From Buxus sempervirens (lineage: Eukaryota; Streptophyta; Magnoliopsida; Buxales; Buxaceae), in contig OX387194.1 of assembly GCA_947561395.2 (NCBI GenBank), positions 12,200,048 through 12,264,047 of the forward strand: a DNA stretch of 64,000 nucleotides, written 5' to 3'. This document shows, piece by piece, positions 22,342-35,164 of the stretch. The number at the start of each line of letters is the position of its first letter. The stretch's first letter is position 1. The notes below the pieces were generated by a model. It made no database searches. It was not told where the DNA came from and worked only from the letters and a program-made list of their open reading frames with translations. The position numbers and the translations under genes are program-made.

Positions 22342-23764
22342 TGTGAGACATGGAAAATCAATCTAATGAGTTCCTATCATCACACAGGATTGAGAAAAAG
22401 GAGGAGTCGCCACCATTCAATTTTTAGGTATGAAGGGACACCAAAATCATCAAATAAAATATAAAAAAGCAAAGCTAGAGTAAAAATAACTTTACTTTAA
22501 AATAATAACCAGAGATGGGTAAGGGGATTAGATTATGAATAGGGGAAGGTGTTAGGCACCCCCATGCATCCACACAAGGTGGTTGCCATGTATTATTAAT
22601 GCTAGAAAAAAATGCTTGCTAATAAAAACCAAAACAAAAGTAAAAGGAAAAAAGAATGTATGGTTTTTTTCTATGTGAATGATCTAATTGATTCTGGATC
22701 CTTCTTATGAAAACATAAACCATTTCTTGGGCTTCATGATTGACTGAAATCAAGATAAAGAAAACAAATCTAAAGTAAAAACTTCAAAAATCTGGCTTTA
22801 AGTTAAATCCTTGAAATCTAGGAATAATAAAAAAAGATATTATTTTTACAAAATATTGAAGAATTGAATCTGAACAATCTAGGGCATAGATCTAGCCCAT
22901 ATTTCTCATTAATAAAAAAATCTAAACCAAATACACCCACGTTGATGAAAAACATCAAAAGGGGAGAACTTAAACCGTAGGGTCTTCTCTCAAAAATAAA
23001 AAATAACTCAAAAACCACCTCATGAAACCCTAGAGATTAGTGGAAGGCTTCTGATCCCAGATCTACCATATGGACAATGGCAGATCCAAGATCTTAGCCC
23101 AAATGACTAAAAACATAAAAAGGGAGAAAACAATGTGAAAAATCAAAATATATGAGGAAAATGAGATCTAATGCTATGAACAGCATAGATCTATAGTATT
23201 CCTCCATAGTTCATCAATAAATCATCACACAACTTAAGCAAAATATTACAAATACATATTTCTAAGATTCCAACATATGGGGGTCTACCCTATGGATCCA
23301 CCTGTCTCCTTTTCCCCTAGCTCTCTCTTCACGTTTTACGACTAAAGAGTAGTCTTAAGGTACTCGGAAGTAGGTTTGGCTAACAACCACACATAGGCCT
23401 TATTCTATAGAAGAAAATAGAAGACAAAATAAGCCTAGAATTTAAAAAAAGAAAAAAGAAAAAGGTTGAAGGCGTACCTGAATTTCTGAAAGCAGAAAGG
23501 CAGGGGTTCCCTTCTTCACTTGGAGCTCTTTAATCTCCAAATTCTGGCCATTTGCTTTATGGGAGGCCTTCTATTTATAGGCAAAAGCAAGGGTAATAAA
23601 GTCCCAAGGGTAGACACAAAAGTGTGTCTAGAACCTTCCAACTTAACCCTAAAGCATTAGTTCAGAGGCATTTGGCTAATCTCGGAGGCTAAATTCGGGA
23701 ATTCCCACTTCTCAGACAGAGGTATAGAAGTAAATAAGTGACAACTCGCAGGATATTTCAATTT

Positions 23765-24000
23765 TGAACAAAACACTTGTATCCGACAACTCAAGTCGGA
23801 TACAAACAAAAACCTTTGTATCCGAAATAATATTTCGGATACAAAGAAAAGGCTTGTATCCGAATTATAATTTCGGATACAAAGAAAAATGCTTTTATCC
23901 AAAATATAATTTTGGATACAAAGAAAAATGCTTTTATCCGAACTATAATTTCGAATACAAAGAAAAATGCTTTTATCCGAACTTTAATTTTGGTTCAGGA
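23765..24000 (-). repeat. Palindrome array in U3 of LTR C (about 41-bp period)
   Basis: Five to six units of the form TATCCGA..(AT-rich)..TCGGATACAAAG, each an imperfect palindrome such as TATCCGAATTATAATTTCGG followed by ATA. The more distal units have decayed to TATCCAAAATATAATTTTGG. The cluster begins about 190 bp upstream of the TATA box, the same relative place as in LTRs A, B and D but with unrelated sequence. Confidence 0.9.
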
Positions 24001-24090
24001 CAAAAATGACTCTCTGCACAGCTTCTGTATGGCACTGGCCCTTACCTGCACAAGCAATACTTATTTATATGTAATATCATTTAAGTAAAT

Positions 24091-27000
24091 ATACTTGGTG
24101 ATAAATATGGGCTTCCATGGTGATAAATATACTTGGTGTAATGAGCAGGCCGGTCAAAGAAGAATTTGGGCTCGGTTAGACAGATTTTTGATTAATCATC
24201 AGGGTCTTAATGTATTGGATTCTCTTAAGGTAATGCATCTTCCTCGGGTATGCTCAGATCACAGCCCAATTCTTCTAACTGTTTCTCATGCATCTGGGAA
24301 TCAAGGACATTCTATGTTCAAATTCCAGAAGATGTGGATTTCTCACCAGGATTTCTCAGATTTTGTGAAGTCCAATTGGCATGCTAATATTATGGGTTCT
24401 CCCATGATTGTGTTCTCAAGAAATTTGAAGCAATTGAGAGCAACTCTCCGGAAATGGAATTGGGAAGTATTTGGGGACGTTCATACAAGAATAAAGAATC
24501 TTTCTTTGAAAATTTCTGAGCTGGAAAATATCCTTCAGATACAATGGAACCAGCAAAGTGCAGACTTTCTTCAATTCAATAAGAAAGAATTCATCAAAAG
24601 CATATCCCAACAAGAGACCCTTTATAGACAACAATCCAGAGTTAAATGGCTTCAAGACGGGGATAGGAACTCAAAATTCTTCCTTCTCTTCAGATTCGTA
24701 AGCATCAAAATAGGTTGATTGGCAGTGAGTGGTTTAATGAAAACCCGAATATCAAAGATGAAGCAATCTCTTTTTTCTCTAACTGTTTCACCTCGGCTCC
24801 CCATTGCACAAATGCCAGTTTGGGTTACATCCCCAAAATTCTTAATGAGGATATGAATGAGAAACTTACTGCCAATCCTTCTAGGGAGGAAATTAAAAAA
24901 CAGTCTTTGAGGTTGATCCTGATAGCACTCCAGGCCCTGACGGCTTTACAGGATGGTTTTATCAGAGTTGTTGGGAAATCATTGCGGATGATCTAGAGGC
25001 GGCTGTTTCTGAGTTCTTCCATGATAGCATACTTCCTACCTCCTTTACAGCTTCTCATATAGCACTCATTCCCAAGGTGGATCACCCAGAATCTTTTTCA
25101 GATTTTCGTCCAATCAGTCTATGCAACTATTCTTACAAGGTAATCTCAAAAATTCTGGCAACAAGGCTTTCTGTTATTCTTCCCAACATTATAAGTAGAG
25201 AACAAAGTGCTTTTGTCAAAGGGAGAAGCATCTCGGATAGTATATCTCTTGCTCATGAATTATGCCAGGATATCAACAGAAAATGTCTGGGGAGTAATAT
25301 TATTATTAAGCTTGATATGGCAAAGGCATTTGACAGAATGGAGTGGGATTTCCTTATAGAGGTTTGTAGAAGGTATGGTTTCTCTGAATCTTGGTGTAAC
25401 CTTATTTCTCGGTGCTTAAACAACTGCTGGTTTAGTGTTCTTCTCAAAGGCTCGGCGTGTGGTTTCTTTAAATCCTCTAGAGGGCTTAGGCAAGGAGATC
25501 CTCTTTCTCCTTTGTTATTCATCATTGCCGAAGAAGTTTTTAGCAGAGGTTTGATCTCTATGGTCCAGGAAGGTTCTATTGGTTCCTATCACTCTGGCAG
25601 AATAACTCTTAAAGTGTCTCATATCCTCTTTGCAGATGATATCCTTGTCTTTACAAATGGCAAGAAATCTTCTTTTGAGAATCTTTTGAATTTCATTAAG
25701 ACTTACGAGGAAGCATCTGGACAATTGGTGAACAAGTCCAAAAGCGGTTTGATTTCTTCTTCAAGAATTTCTAGTTCTCGGTTGGCCATGCTTCAATCGG
25801 TGTCAGGAATCAGAAAAGTAAGTTTGCCTATCAAATACTTGGGTGCTCCTCTTTTCCATGGTCGTTCTTCGATGCCTATGTTTTCTGAAATCTTAGAAAA
25901 ACTTCAAAAACGGATTAGTGGCTGGAAATCCAAAACTCTTTCCCTTGGTGGGAGAGTGACACTTATTCAAAGTGTCCTCTCAAGTATTCATATTCACACT
26001 TTGTCTGCTATTCCTTTCCCTAAAGTTGTTTTGAAAAGAATTGAAGGGTTATTTGCCAACTTTTTCTGGGGGGAGAGTATTGATCATGGTCCTAAGAAGC
26101 ATTGGTTAAGATGGGAGAAGATTTGTCTTCCTAAATCAAAAGGTGGCCTGGACATAAAATCGGTTTCAGATGTTATGAAAAGCTTGCAAATAAAAATGGG
26201 TTGGAAGGCCTTGCATGGAGATAGTTTATGGTCTGAATTTATGAGGGCAAAGTATTGTGCTTCGGGGAATCTTCAGAATCTTCAAGATAGAAGTGGTAGT
26301 TCTAAGATATGGAAATCAATCCTAAAGGTGAAAGAGGTCATTCTCGAAAACACAGCCTAGTCTATAGAAGAAGGTAAAGTAAGCTTTTGGTATGATCATT
26401 GTCCCCATCTAGGAAAACTCTCTGAGTTTGCCCAAGATGAAGACATTCCTCTTGCTGAGGCAAGGGTCTCAGATATGCTCAGCCCGACTGGTTCTTTGAA
26501 TGTGGGTATTCTTAACAGCGTCCTCCCTCCTGATATCAACTCTCAGCTTTTGGATATTCATTTTCGGCTCTCCAATCTCAAGGATAAGCCTCTTTGGAAG
26601 CCATCTTCATCATGTACTTTTTCCACTTCATCAGCTTGGAATCTCATCCAAAAATCTGGTAATAATTGTGTTTGGAGCAAAAGCATTTGGGTTAACCACA
26701 TCCCAAAAAAGATATCTGTCTTTTTTTGGAAGCTTTTGAATGGGGCGCTGCCTACAGATGACAGAATTACAGCTAGTGGCATTCAACTTTGTTCTCAATG
26801 CAATTGTTGCTCATCCAAAAATTTGGAGACTTTGAATCATCTATTTTCGTCTGGGGAAATTGCAAGTTTTGTTTGGGAATATTTTGCTAATTGCTTCAAA
26901 ATCCAATTTCATCCATTGCATGATCTTGCCACTAAATTTTCTTTCTGGTTTAGTGGGCATCTTGATGATCAACATGGTCTTCTTTTAAAAGCTGCTCCTC

Positions 27001-27907
27001 TTTTAATCTGTTGGGAGATTTGGCTATCCAGATGCATTAGCAGATTTGAAAATGAGCCAATGTCAAAGGAGCAAATAACAAGCAAGGTTTATCATTGGCT
27101 TCAAGAGATTGCTTATCTTACAAAACCTATTCGGAATTGCAAGCCCCAGGGAGTCTTAGTTCTTGAGCAACTGCGGTTGTACTCCCCATATATCAGGGCT
27201 AGAAGATTTCAGATTGTTCGTTGGCTAAGGCAAAGGGCTTCAGCTTTCATCTTAAATGTGGACGGGGCATCTAAGGGGAACCCAGGAATTTCTGGTGGTG
27301 GAGGAGTAATTAGAAACAATTCAGGTTTATTTCTGGTAGCTTTTTCTACTAACTATGGGTTTCAATCTAATCTCACGGCTGAGTTACTTGCCTTAAGGGA
27401 AGGTCTCCGATTGGCTGATAGATTTGGTTTACAAGAGCTGGTTATTGAGACAGATTCAAAAATTCTCGTTGACGTACATGGTGAACGGTAAGGCTTCAAT
27501 CCCATGGAAGCTTATGCTCTGGTGGCAAGAAATTAAAGGAAGACTTAGTACCCAAAATCGGATAGTGCACCACATCTATAGAGAAGCTAACACTGTTGCG
27601 GATGCACTTGCAAATGAAGGCTGTGAAAATACTTCCAAATACATTTTTGAGTCACAAGGAATCCTTTCTTCTAAAGTTAAAGGTTGCTTGTTTCTGGATC
27701 GATCCGGATTGTATGCATTTAGGAAATGATTTATTTATCTTACTGTTTTCCAGGGGTAAGGCTTTATGTCCCCCCCCCCCCCCCGTGACTGTGTACCATT
27801 TTCTTTGGAATTAATCTACAGGTCAGGGTCTGCCTCAGCCCTCCTCCCACCGTTGGAGTGCCACTAAGGTTATTCCTGCCTTAGTGGGTTTTTGCAAAAA
27901 AAAAAAG
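24091..27907 (+). mobile_element. 5'-truncated L1-type LINE with RNase H, inserted in LTR C
   Basis: A 3.8-kb non-LTR retrotransposon copy lacking ORF1 and the front of the endonuclease, ending in a short poly(A) (27896-27906). Target duplication: AAGTAAAT (24083-24090) against AATTAAAT (27908-27915), one mismatch. LTR D provides the uninterrupted sequence (reverse complement near 41880-41915: TTTAAGTAAATGTCCTTG). The 3' untranslated part contains a C run at about 27770-27784. Confidence 0.93.
24095..27729 (+). pseudogene. LINE ORF2 remnant: endonuclease end, reverse transcriptase, zf-RVT, RNase H
   Basis: In order: the endonuclease C-terminal part (TWCNEQ, ARLDRFL, CSDHSPILL) at 24095-24300. 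Then the reverse transcriptase (DFRPISLCN, AFVKGRSISD, KLDMAKAFDRMEW, GLRQGDPLSPLLF, LFADDILVF) at about 25080-25700, with the catalytic FADD kept. A zf-RVT-like domain (IPKKISVFFWKLLNGALPTD with a nearby CSQCNCC) is at about 26690-26830. The RNase H (DGASKGNPG, TAELLALREGL, ETDSK, then HIYREANTVADALAN) runs from 27255 to 27650. The frame is broken near 24718, 25000, 26360 (stop) and 27490, so it is dead. The L1 clade with a C-terminal RNase H is usual in plants. It would be translated from the second ORF of an intact element. Confidence 0.95.
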
Positions 27908-29089
27908 AATTAAATGTCCTCGTATTTTTTAATCTTCATTTACTTAATTTATTACATGTAAATAAGCAAACACCCCCCATTTGAATCCATTAAAAATAGT
28001 TCCAAATCCAAATTCCAAGTGAATAAAAAGTCAACTTTCCAGTTCAAGGCTAAATTCCGGTTTTTCAGGTCCAGTAAAAAGATTCAACTTGTTAATACCA
28101 AGGTATTTGTCAAGATTTAAAGGCTCAAAAAATTCATTTATGCAATAACATTGCTAAAAACCTAATTACAGGGAAAAATTATCTTGAAATCTTGCCTTAA
28201 AAAATTTTCATTTTTGGGGCCAAAAGTCAACAAAATTCAACCAGAAAAAGTTTGAATTTGCATAAAAGATTGAATTTGGGCATTTTCCTTTATGGTTTTG
28301 GATTCAAATAAGTTAAGGATCTCAAACCCAATGCTAAGAATTGAAAATTCTAATAAAATATTTCTCTCCTTCAAGGGTTATCAAAAATCGTGCTATTTTG
28401 GGGTGTCTACAATCACATGTTAATAATTAAATTTTTTATTATATAATTATTCATTTATATATTAAATTTTTGGATAATATCTATGTAAGGGTAGGATTGA
28501 AAATATAGTTTAGAATTCCTATGATTTTCTTGTTATACAAACACAAAATGCAAGATCTTTAGTTATAACTATATAGTTTTCTTCTGAAAAGCGTTACCAA
28601 ACAGTACCTTAATTTACTACTCTATCCTCTAAAAATGATTTTATTTAGCATAAACTCCATTAAGAAGTTATAAATTATTTAACATCTTATGGATAGTATT
28701 GTATTTTTGTTAAGGTGTATTTTATACACCAGGTGACAATTGGTTGACAAAAACCTTGTGGTACTAATGTGATTTATCAAGTATATGTTTAGAAACAGGT
28801 TCAAAGCATTTTGGGTGAAGAATAACTATTTTTATGCTTATTGCTGGCTTCAAGCTACCATGGCGCTGGTTGCCTACTGCTATCTTGAGTTTGAATAAAA
28901 ATGGGTAGAATGAGATCGCAACTTGCAGGGTGCGGCTGCTTACTGTTTTGTTGGAGAATACTCAGAGTGTGAAGCGCCTTCAGCACAGGCAAAAGTTCCA
29001 AATTAGAAAGAGAAATTTGATTTGGACACATTGACAAGCCACTAGCACACCACCTTGGTGCACATAGCGAATAAGGCGTATTCTAGTGT

Positions 29090-29760
29090 TTTCGATGCGC
29101 GCGACCTATGCGTTATCAGCCACTGCCAGCGGTGACGTAATCTGGGTTTATAAATAGGTTATAGGTTGTAGGTTGTGCTTAAAACTAATATTTCCTATAG
29201 TTTCTAATTAATATTCTTCTGGAGAGTGAAGGACATCCAAGACGGCACAACCTTGTGCTTGAAAGGAGTTTGATCATTGAACTCATTGATTCTTCTAGAT
29301 TTGGAATTGTGTAATCTTCAAGGAGGATTCCAAGAAGATTGTGCAATCAAGGAGCGAGTGGAGTCTTGCTTGGACTTGTTCGTGGACATTGAGAGGATTC
29401 GTGACGAACTTGGCATGCGGTGGATGCCGTGCGTGGTCATGTGATCTGCTACTTCTAGGTTGGAGATTAGTTTGTCAAAGATTGTTTGTAAGTGTTCTAC
29501 TATAGGTTAACTTGTGAAGAAACAATCTTGTAATCTTTTTTCTTGAATAGTGGATTGTTGTTAGGGGTGGTCGCCTTCAAGAGACCCGAGGTTTTTTCTA
29601 GAAGGATTTCTAGGTTTTCCTCATTATATCTGGTGTCTCTATCTTGTGTGATCTAGTCTATTGTTTTGTTAACGTTCATTGAGATCCGGGGTCAAAAGCA
29701 AGTAGCATGTGCTTTTTCAAATTTTAATCAACAAAACAAGGAAAAACCTATTGACAACTA
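29090..29760 (+). mobile_element. Possible LTR fragment (copia-like)
   Basis: Local GC is higher than around it. It has a TATA box (TTTATAAATAGG, 29148-29158) followed by about 500 bp containing GGTTTTTTCTAG..GGTTTTCCTC and TCATTGAGATCCGGGGTC, which read like the R/U5 part of a plant copia-type LTR. No TG...CA ends, target duplication or interior are visible, so this is tentative. Confidence 0.35.
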
Positions 29761-31059
29761 AAACCGAGTTTTTTTGCTTTTAGGAGTACTAGAACTAGTT
29801 GAAAGCACGTGCATTGCAAATTGGTTAATACAAGTGACTAATTTATGTTTTAGGATCAAAATCTAACAAATGGCAACAATTAAAATTAGCAAAGCAAGCA
29901 TATAATTAACCCCAATATATATTTTTTATTTATTTTTACCTTTTACAAAAAGCATATTATTCACTCAATCTCCTATTTTGCATGTTCGTATTATTACCAA
30001 AAGATAATTGATATAAAGCCAAATTTCAAAAAAAAAAAAAATACTACCTTAAGATTCCTTGTGTTCAACTTGTTATTTATCATTAATTTATTATGATATC
30101 ATACTCATAATTGTTATCTCTCTCTTCTATGTTGAGACAGACATAATAATTCATTAAAAAAACATAATAAAGGTGATTCATCAATATTAAACAAAATACA
30201 TAATAGAGCAAAAAAATATGACCACTTTATCAATAGAAAAAAAAAATCAAGCATTGAATCATGAGTAATTTGAATGTATAATGGATACAATTCTGAATAA
30301 AAATACAAAAAATGAAAAGGAAAAAAAAGAAAAGAAAACAAGTGTAGAATAATTTCAATTTCGGTATAAACAAAAAAATTTGAAAAGAAAAGAATTTGTT
30401 CAAGTTCAAAATTATAAAACAAAAACCTATAAATCAAGTGTAGAATAGTTCCTATTTTAGTACAAACAAAAAAATGAAAATACAAAAAATTGGTTGAATT
30501 TTGAAAAATATCTTGCAGAATAAACGAATTTCAACCAAACAAAGACCATATTATACAAAATTCAAACCACATTTTTTTTAATATATAGGGGATTAATCTT
30601 ATATTTACAATCATGTGATGAGAGAGGAATAGAAAGCAATCCAATGTCAAAATTCCAATCCTCAAACTCAAACTCACATTCAATAGATGAAAATGATAAG
30701 AAAGTAATCACAAACTCAGAAAACCGAATGCATTCAAAATTTAAAGCAAAGGTATCCTTGAAAGACAATACTTGGGAACCTAAACTCGCTGATATTCTGG
30801 AACCATCAACCCAAACTTGCAATCTAGATAGAAATGAATTTAAATAGAATATAAAGGGTGTTAAACGGAATATGTAATTAATAGGAATTTGTAGAATCTC
30901 AATATTTATGAACATTGTAAATGGTATTCATAAAGATAAAAGGTGTCTTAAATAGGATGTTCTCACCTATCCATTGGACTTAATGACACTAAGAATGGAT
31001 AAATAAAATGTTAAAAAGATAAAAACATTTTAAATAGGATCCATCACCCTATTTATTAA

Positions 31060-31440
31060 CTAATATTATGAGTAGGAATATATAGAGTTTAATAGTTATG
31101 GATTAAAGATATTACAAGTAAGAATATGTAGAGTTTAGCAGTTTTAGATTAATGATATCACAAGTATGAATATATAGGGTTTAGCATTTATGGGCTAAGG
31201 ATATTATGAATAGGAATATATAGAGTTCAGTAATTATGAGTTAAGGATATTATGAGTAGGAAGGAGGAGAAGAGTTTGCAAACGTTTGATAAATTTAATG
31301 GGTTATGACTTTTATAGTAGGAATATATAGAGTTTAGTAGTTACAAGTTAAAGATATTATGAGTAGTAAAACGTAGAGTTTAGTATTTATGAGTTAAGGA
31401 TATTATGAGTAGGAATATATAGGGTTTAGTGGTTATAAAC
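31060..31440. repeat. Minisatellite, about 47-bp units
   Basis: Seven or so diverged copies of GAGTAGGAATATATAGAGTTTAGTAGTTATGAGTTAAGGATATTAT, interrupted near 31262-31315 by unrelated sequence. Confidence 0.75.
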
Positions 31441-34400
31441 TTTAAATTATTGTAATTAATGTTAATAAATGCAAAACAAGGAAAAAATTCAATTTATATC
31501 ATTATCCTTTATATGTTAATTGACTACTTAATCCTCTCGAATTTTTTTATTTAACATGCATGAATCCATTAATAAGTGATAGATTATCCAATAAATTTTG
31601 GATAGAGTAGTAATTTTTATCAAGAAAGTAGGGAAAAAGAAGTTGACGACAAAAAAAGAGGGCTTTTGATTTTAAGAGTAGTAGAATAGACATTCGAAAA
31701 ATAGATGTTAAGATGTTTAACTGAGCTTATTAAAATTGGGATTAATTTTTGATAAGCCATATTTAGTTTCTCTTTTAATTTTATGTTAAATTACTAATGG
31801 CTGAAAGATCGTACGATAGAAATGTGTCTTCTGAATGAAGAATCCTTGTCTTATTGTTTACATTAATTCCAACAATTCCTATCAATGCTTTATTCATTAT
31901 AAATTACAATTTTTGTGAACTCTCCTATTGTTATGTTTGTCTTTTAGATGATACAATTGGTACGATATTGATCATGAATATCTAATGGTTTTGTACAATA
32001 GAATTAATGTGCTTTATTTTTCCATTGTAAGCTCCACTTGCAATAGAAAACAAGTAATGCACAAGGCACATAACTATCATCGTCAACACTAAGGCTATCA
32101 AGGGTTTCAATCCAAATCCTTGAATATGCATTCACATTTTTATTAGTCAGATCAAATAAGGTTAACAATCTTAAGATTCAATTAAATTCGAATTTGGATA
32201 TGGATTTTTCCATATTTGACCGAAACTTTGAATACATAAATGTGTGCATGTGTGTGTGTGTGTTGAGAATTTGAATACTTAAAGTAATTAATAAACTAAA
32301 AAATAGACATTAAGATGTTAAGATAAGCCTATTAAAATTGTGAGATTAATTTTAGATAATCTACATTCAGTTTTCCTTTAGTTTTATATTAAGCCTTTTA
32401 GCTTTATAAACATTAAGCCTATTAAACCATTTTTTATACTTACAGAGATTAATAGACGTTAAGCCTATTAAACCTTTTTTTATATTAATCCATATTCAGT
32501 TTTCCTTTAGCTAAGCCTATTAGTTTTATATTAAATTATTAATTCTCATATAATAATCTTTATCAAATTAAAGTATTCATATCTTAAAAATAATACTTTG
32601 AATCTCTTTTTAACTTTTTGTATATGTCTCTATTTATATATATATTTGTTAAGATTATATTATTTATTATCATTAAAAAAAATACTCATTACTTTGTTTA
32701 TGGTACTCTAAGAATTAGATTGCCATTGGGCTTTATGAAATAAGATATTATAACCACATAACCACATGCTAAACCAAAAAAATGACACCACTGTTATGAG
32801 ATATATCATAAGTATGTAAAGGTTATGTACAATAGAATTGACGTGTTTTATTTTTCATTGTATATAAGCTCAATAGGTGATGCGCAAGGCAAAAAAATAG
32901 CATTGAGATCACCAACTAATTGAAATAGGAACCACATTATGGGACGCATCATAGTAAAAAGTACAAGGATATCAGAATCAAAGTAATAGAAATTCTTCAA
33001 GCAGGCCTTATAAGCTAATATATAAAAGATCATTTAAAGCTTATTTAATAATTTTGCAAGTATAGACGTGTAACTCTGTATTTCTTGACTTTCTTCAATT
33101 TCTTTTCTATGATGAGTGTGTTGCCCTCGTCCTCATTGCTAGTTTTGGGTTGCTGTTTGTTAGACACTATATAAAAAATGGTTTATAATAATAAAAAAAA
33201 GAAAAAGAAAGTGGTAACAACATCATCTTAATCTCCCCAATCCCTATCATATCAAACCCTTCCCTCCTCTCAAAAAATCTTTCTTGCTTAAACTCCACTT
33301 CTTTCAGATTTTGGACCCCACCCCATCTTTCCTATCATGAATTTTACGATACCATTCTTTGAAATAACATATCCATCCAACATGAAATCCTCTGTAACCA
33401 TATTTGTCAATACAAGTGTATCGGTGGATGCCTCCTCAAACCCTCAAAAACTACAGATTTCATATACCTTATCACTTTTGAATCATTTCAAACACCTTAT
33501 TTTGTATATGTTGGTACTTCTTCAAGTTAGCCTCGATCCTCCGAATGGTTTTGTCATCAAGATTTTCTTTGAAACACAGTAGAGCAAGGAAGGAAATAGA
33601 AGATGACATCATGGAAGTGACCCACAACTTAAAGGGGCTTGCTAGAATCAAACATCTTGAGATATGAGCTTGTTGATGTGTATGTCCAAAATCCATCTGT
33701 GAGCGTGAGCCTAGGACCTCATACGTGAAGGATGGAAGATTATTCTCTCTTACGTACTTCTGTGTACATTTCATTCTCCTCAAGACTCCATTTTATTGGT
33801 TTAGGGTCATAATTACAAGAATATGAAAAGATAGGAGGATATGAAAAGGTAAATGAATGTAGACATATAAGATATAAGAGATTCATCAAGCAATTTAAAA
33901 GATTTAGGAATTCCAAAAGGTTGGAGTTATTTACCCATTTATGGTGCTCTGAATTCCAATAGGTATGAAGATGAATGGTCATCCACTAACGTTAACTAAT
34001 GCAAATTAATCATTAAATGCAGTCGTTATCTAATACAAATTAAGTATATTTATTGCAAATTAATCAGAACCGCAGGTATAGTAGGGAAAATTTTTCATAA
34101 ATTATGAAATTACCCTTTATACGCTAATTTACGAATTGCCCCTCTCAAAAAATATTTATTTAATATAAAATCTATTAGAAACAAATGGATTATTGAATAA
34201 CTTTTACATAGCATAGTAATTTTAATCAAATGAGTAGGAAGAAAATGTTAACGACGAAGAATAGGCGTTTCTGCGTTTAGGAGTGGGGGAATAGTAGAAT
34301 TTTATTATCATCTTTTTACTAATCCTAATCCTAGCAAAACTCTGTCCACGGGGGAGGATTTTGTCCATTATCTCTCTCCCCATTATTATTTTTATTGACT

Positions 34401-35164
34401 GAATCATGCAAGATGCTACCACGTCATCCGAGACACATTTTTTGCCTTCAAATGACAAATGACACAAAAACGTGTCCCACATGTCACACTAAATTCTGCA
34501 TTTCAATGACTTTTTGCGTGCGAATTTTTTGTTTTTTTGAATCACGTTCTAAACCTAAGACTTTTCAAAAATATCCTGTGTCAAAATTACCTTTTATCCC
34601 TTATTAGTCCATTTTCTCAATTTCTTGCTCTTTTGAGGTTTTAGGATTTGTGCACATTTCCAGTATTTCAACCCATGCAAAATTAGGATGCTTAAACTAA
34701 AGAAAAACAAAACACTTAATAAACTAATTTGATTAATTATCCATTAAGACTTGGGTTGAAATATTTTCCTTTAATTGCAACTTATTTGTTGGATATAATC
34801 ATTAATCAATCAATTGTGTCAATCAATTGGCAATAACGACAATAATGATGATATAAGCAAAGGGTTGGTGTGAGGATTTGAATAATTCAACAATACTAAG
34901 TTATAATTTTTGCCATGAATATATTTCATTAATTAGTTGTGGTTGTTTCACATCAAGTTTCCTATTGAACAACTTACATTATAGCATAAGTTAAAGAACG
35001 TTCTTTGACCATAAGTTGTATTAAACCTTTGAAGATACTAGATTAAACTTGTGCTCAAAGCCCTATCAACTATGCTCTACATTAGATCTTTGCATGAAAA
35101 ATATAAAAATCAGCCTCACAAATATTCATGCATTAATGTCAAAAGTGTAGTCAATTGTCATAAT

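Larger units (their letters stand above)
22342..28411 (-). mobile_element. LTR C: inverted solo LTR, interrupted by a LINE
   Basis: Starts TGTGAGACATGG (22342) and ends GGGGTGTCTACA (28411) on the plus strand, the same family ends as LTR B. Its own sequence is 22342-24090 and 27908-28411, about 2.25 kb. The empty site is seen in paralogous units at about 44915 and 47875 (ATTGTCACATGTTAAT). The flanks are GTCAT and ATCAC; each is one transition from GTCAC of the empty site, so the 5-bp duplication is decayed but traceable. The TATA box is at 23572-23579 on the minus strand. Its right part matches the left end of LTR D. Confidence 0.88.
16230..28600 (+). repeat. Tandem segment unit 1 (EC1 only), interrupted by LTR C
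   Basis: Its own sequence is 16230-22341 and 28412 to about 28600. It aligns by eye along its length with unit 2 (35220-41390, 44278 onward): the same GTGGGAGGGAACA start, the EC1 gene, the (CT)n tract and the end GCATAAATCGAAGGTATCAA. Main differences are a 0.9-kb segment at 16723-17627 not in unit 2 and a missing 1.5 kb, which in unit 2 carries the PIP-like gene, at 20760-20763. Confidence 0.85.
28600..35160. other. AT-rich intergenic DNA between units 1 and 2
   Basis: Very AT-rich, with poly(A)/poly(T) runs and many short open frames of low-complexity composition (for example Phe/Leu-rich frames at 30114-30485 and 30562-30915). None resembles a protein family. An LTR-like piece (29090-29760) and a minisatellite (31060-31440) are listed separately. 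Nothing else can be supported. Confidence 0.5.

Noticed and set aside
23765-24000. CRISPR-like array
   Set aside because: Spacing is regular, but the spacers are not unique sequences and the units are palindromes inside an LTR of a plant genome.
27770-27784. C run as a regulatory or G-quadruplex site
   Set aside because: It is a homopolymer in the 3' part of a dead LINE and most simply a slippage product.
30114-30915. Phe/Leu-rich minus-strand frames
   Set aside because: Low-complexity AT-rich DNA gives Phe, Leu, Ile and Tyr by composition; no domain or conserved counterpart.
33472-33783. 103-codon minus-strand frame
   Set aside because: No recognisable domain, no splice or promoter context; kept as non-coding.
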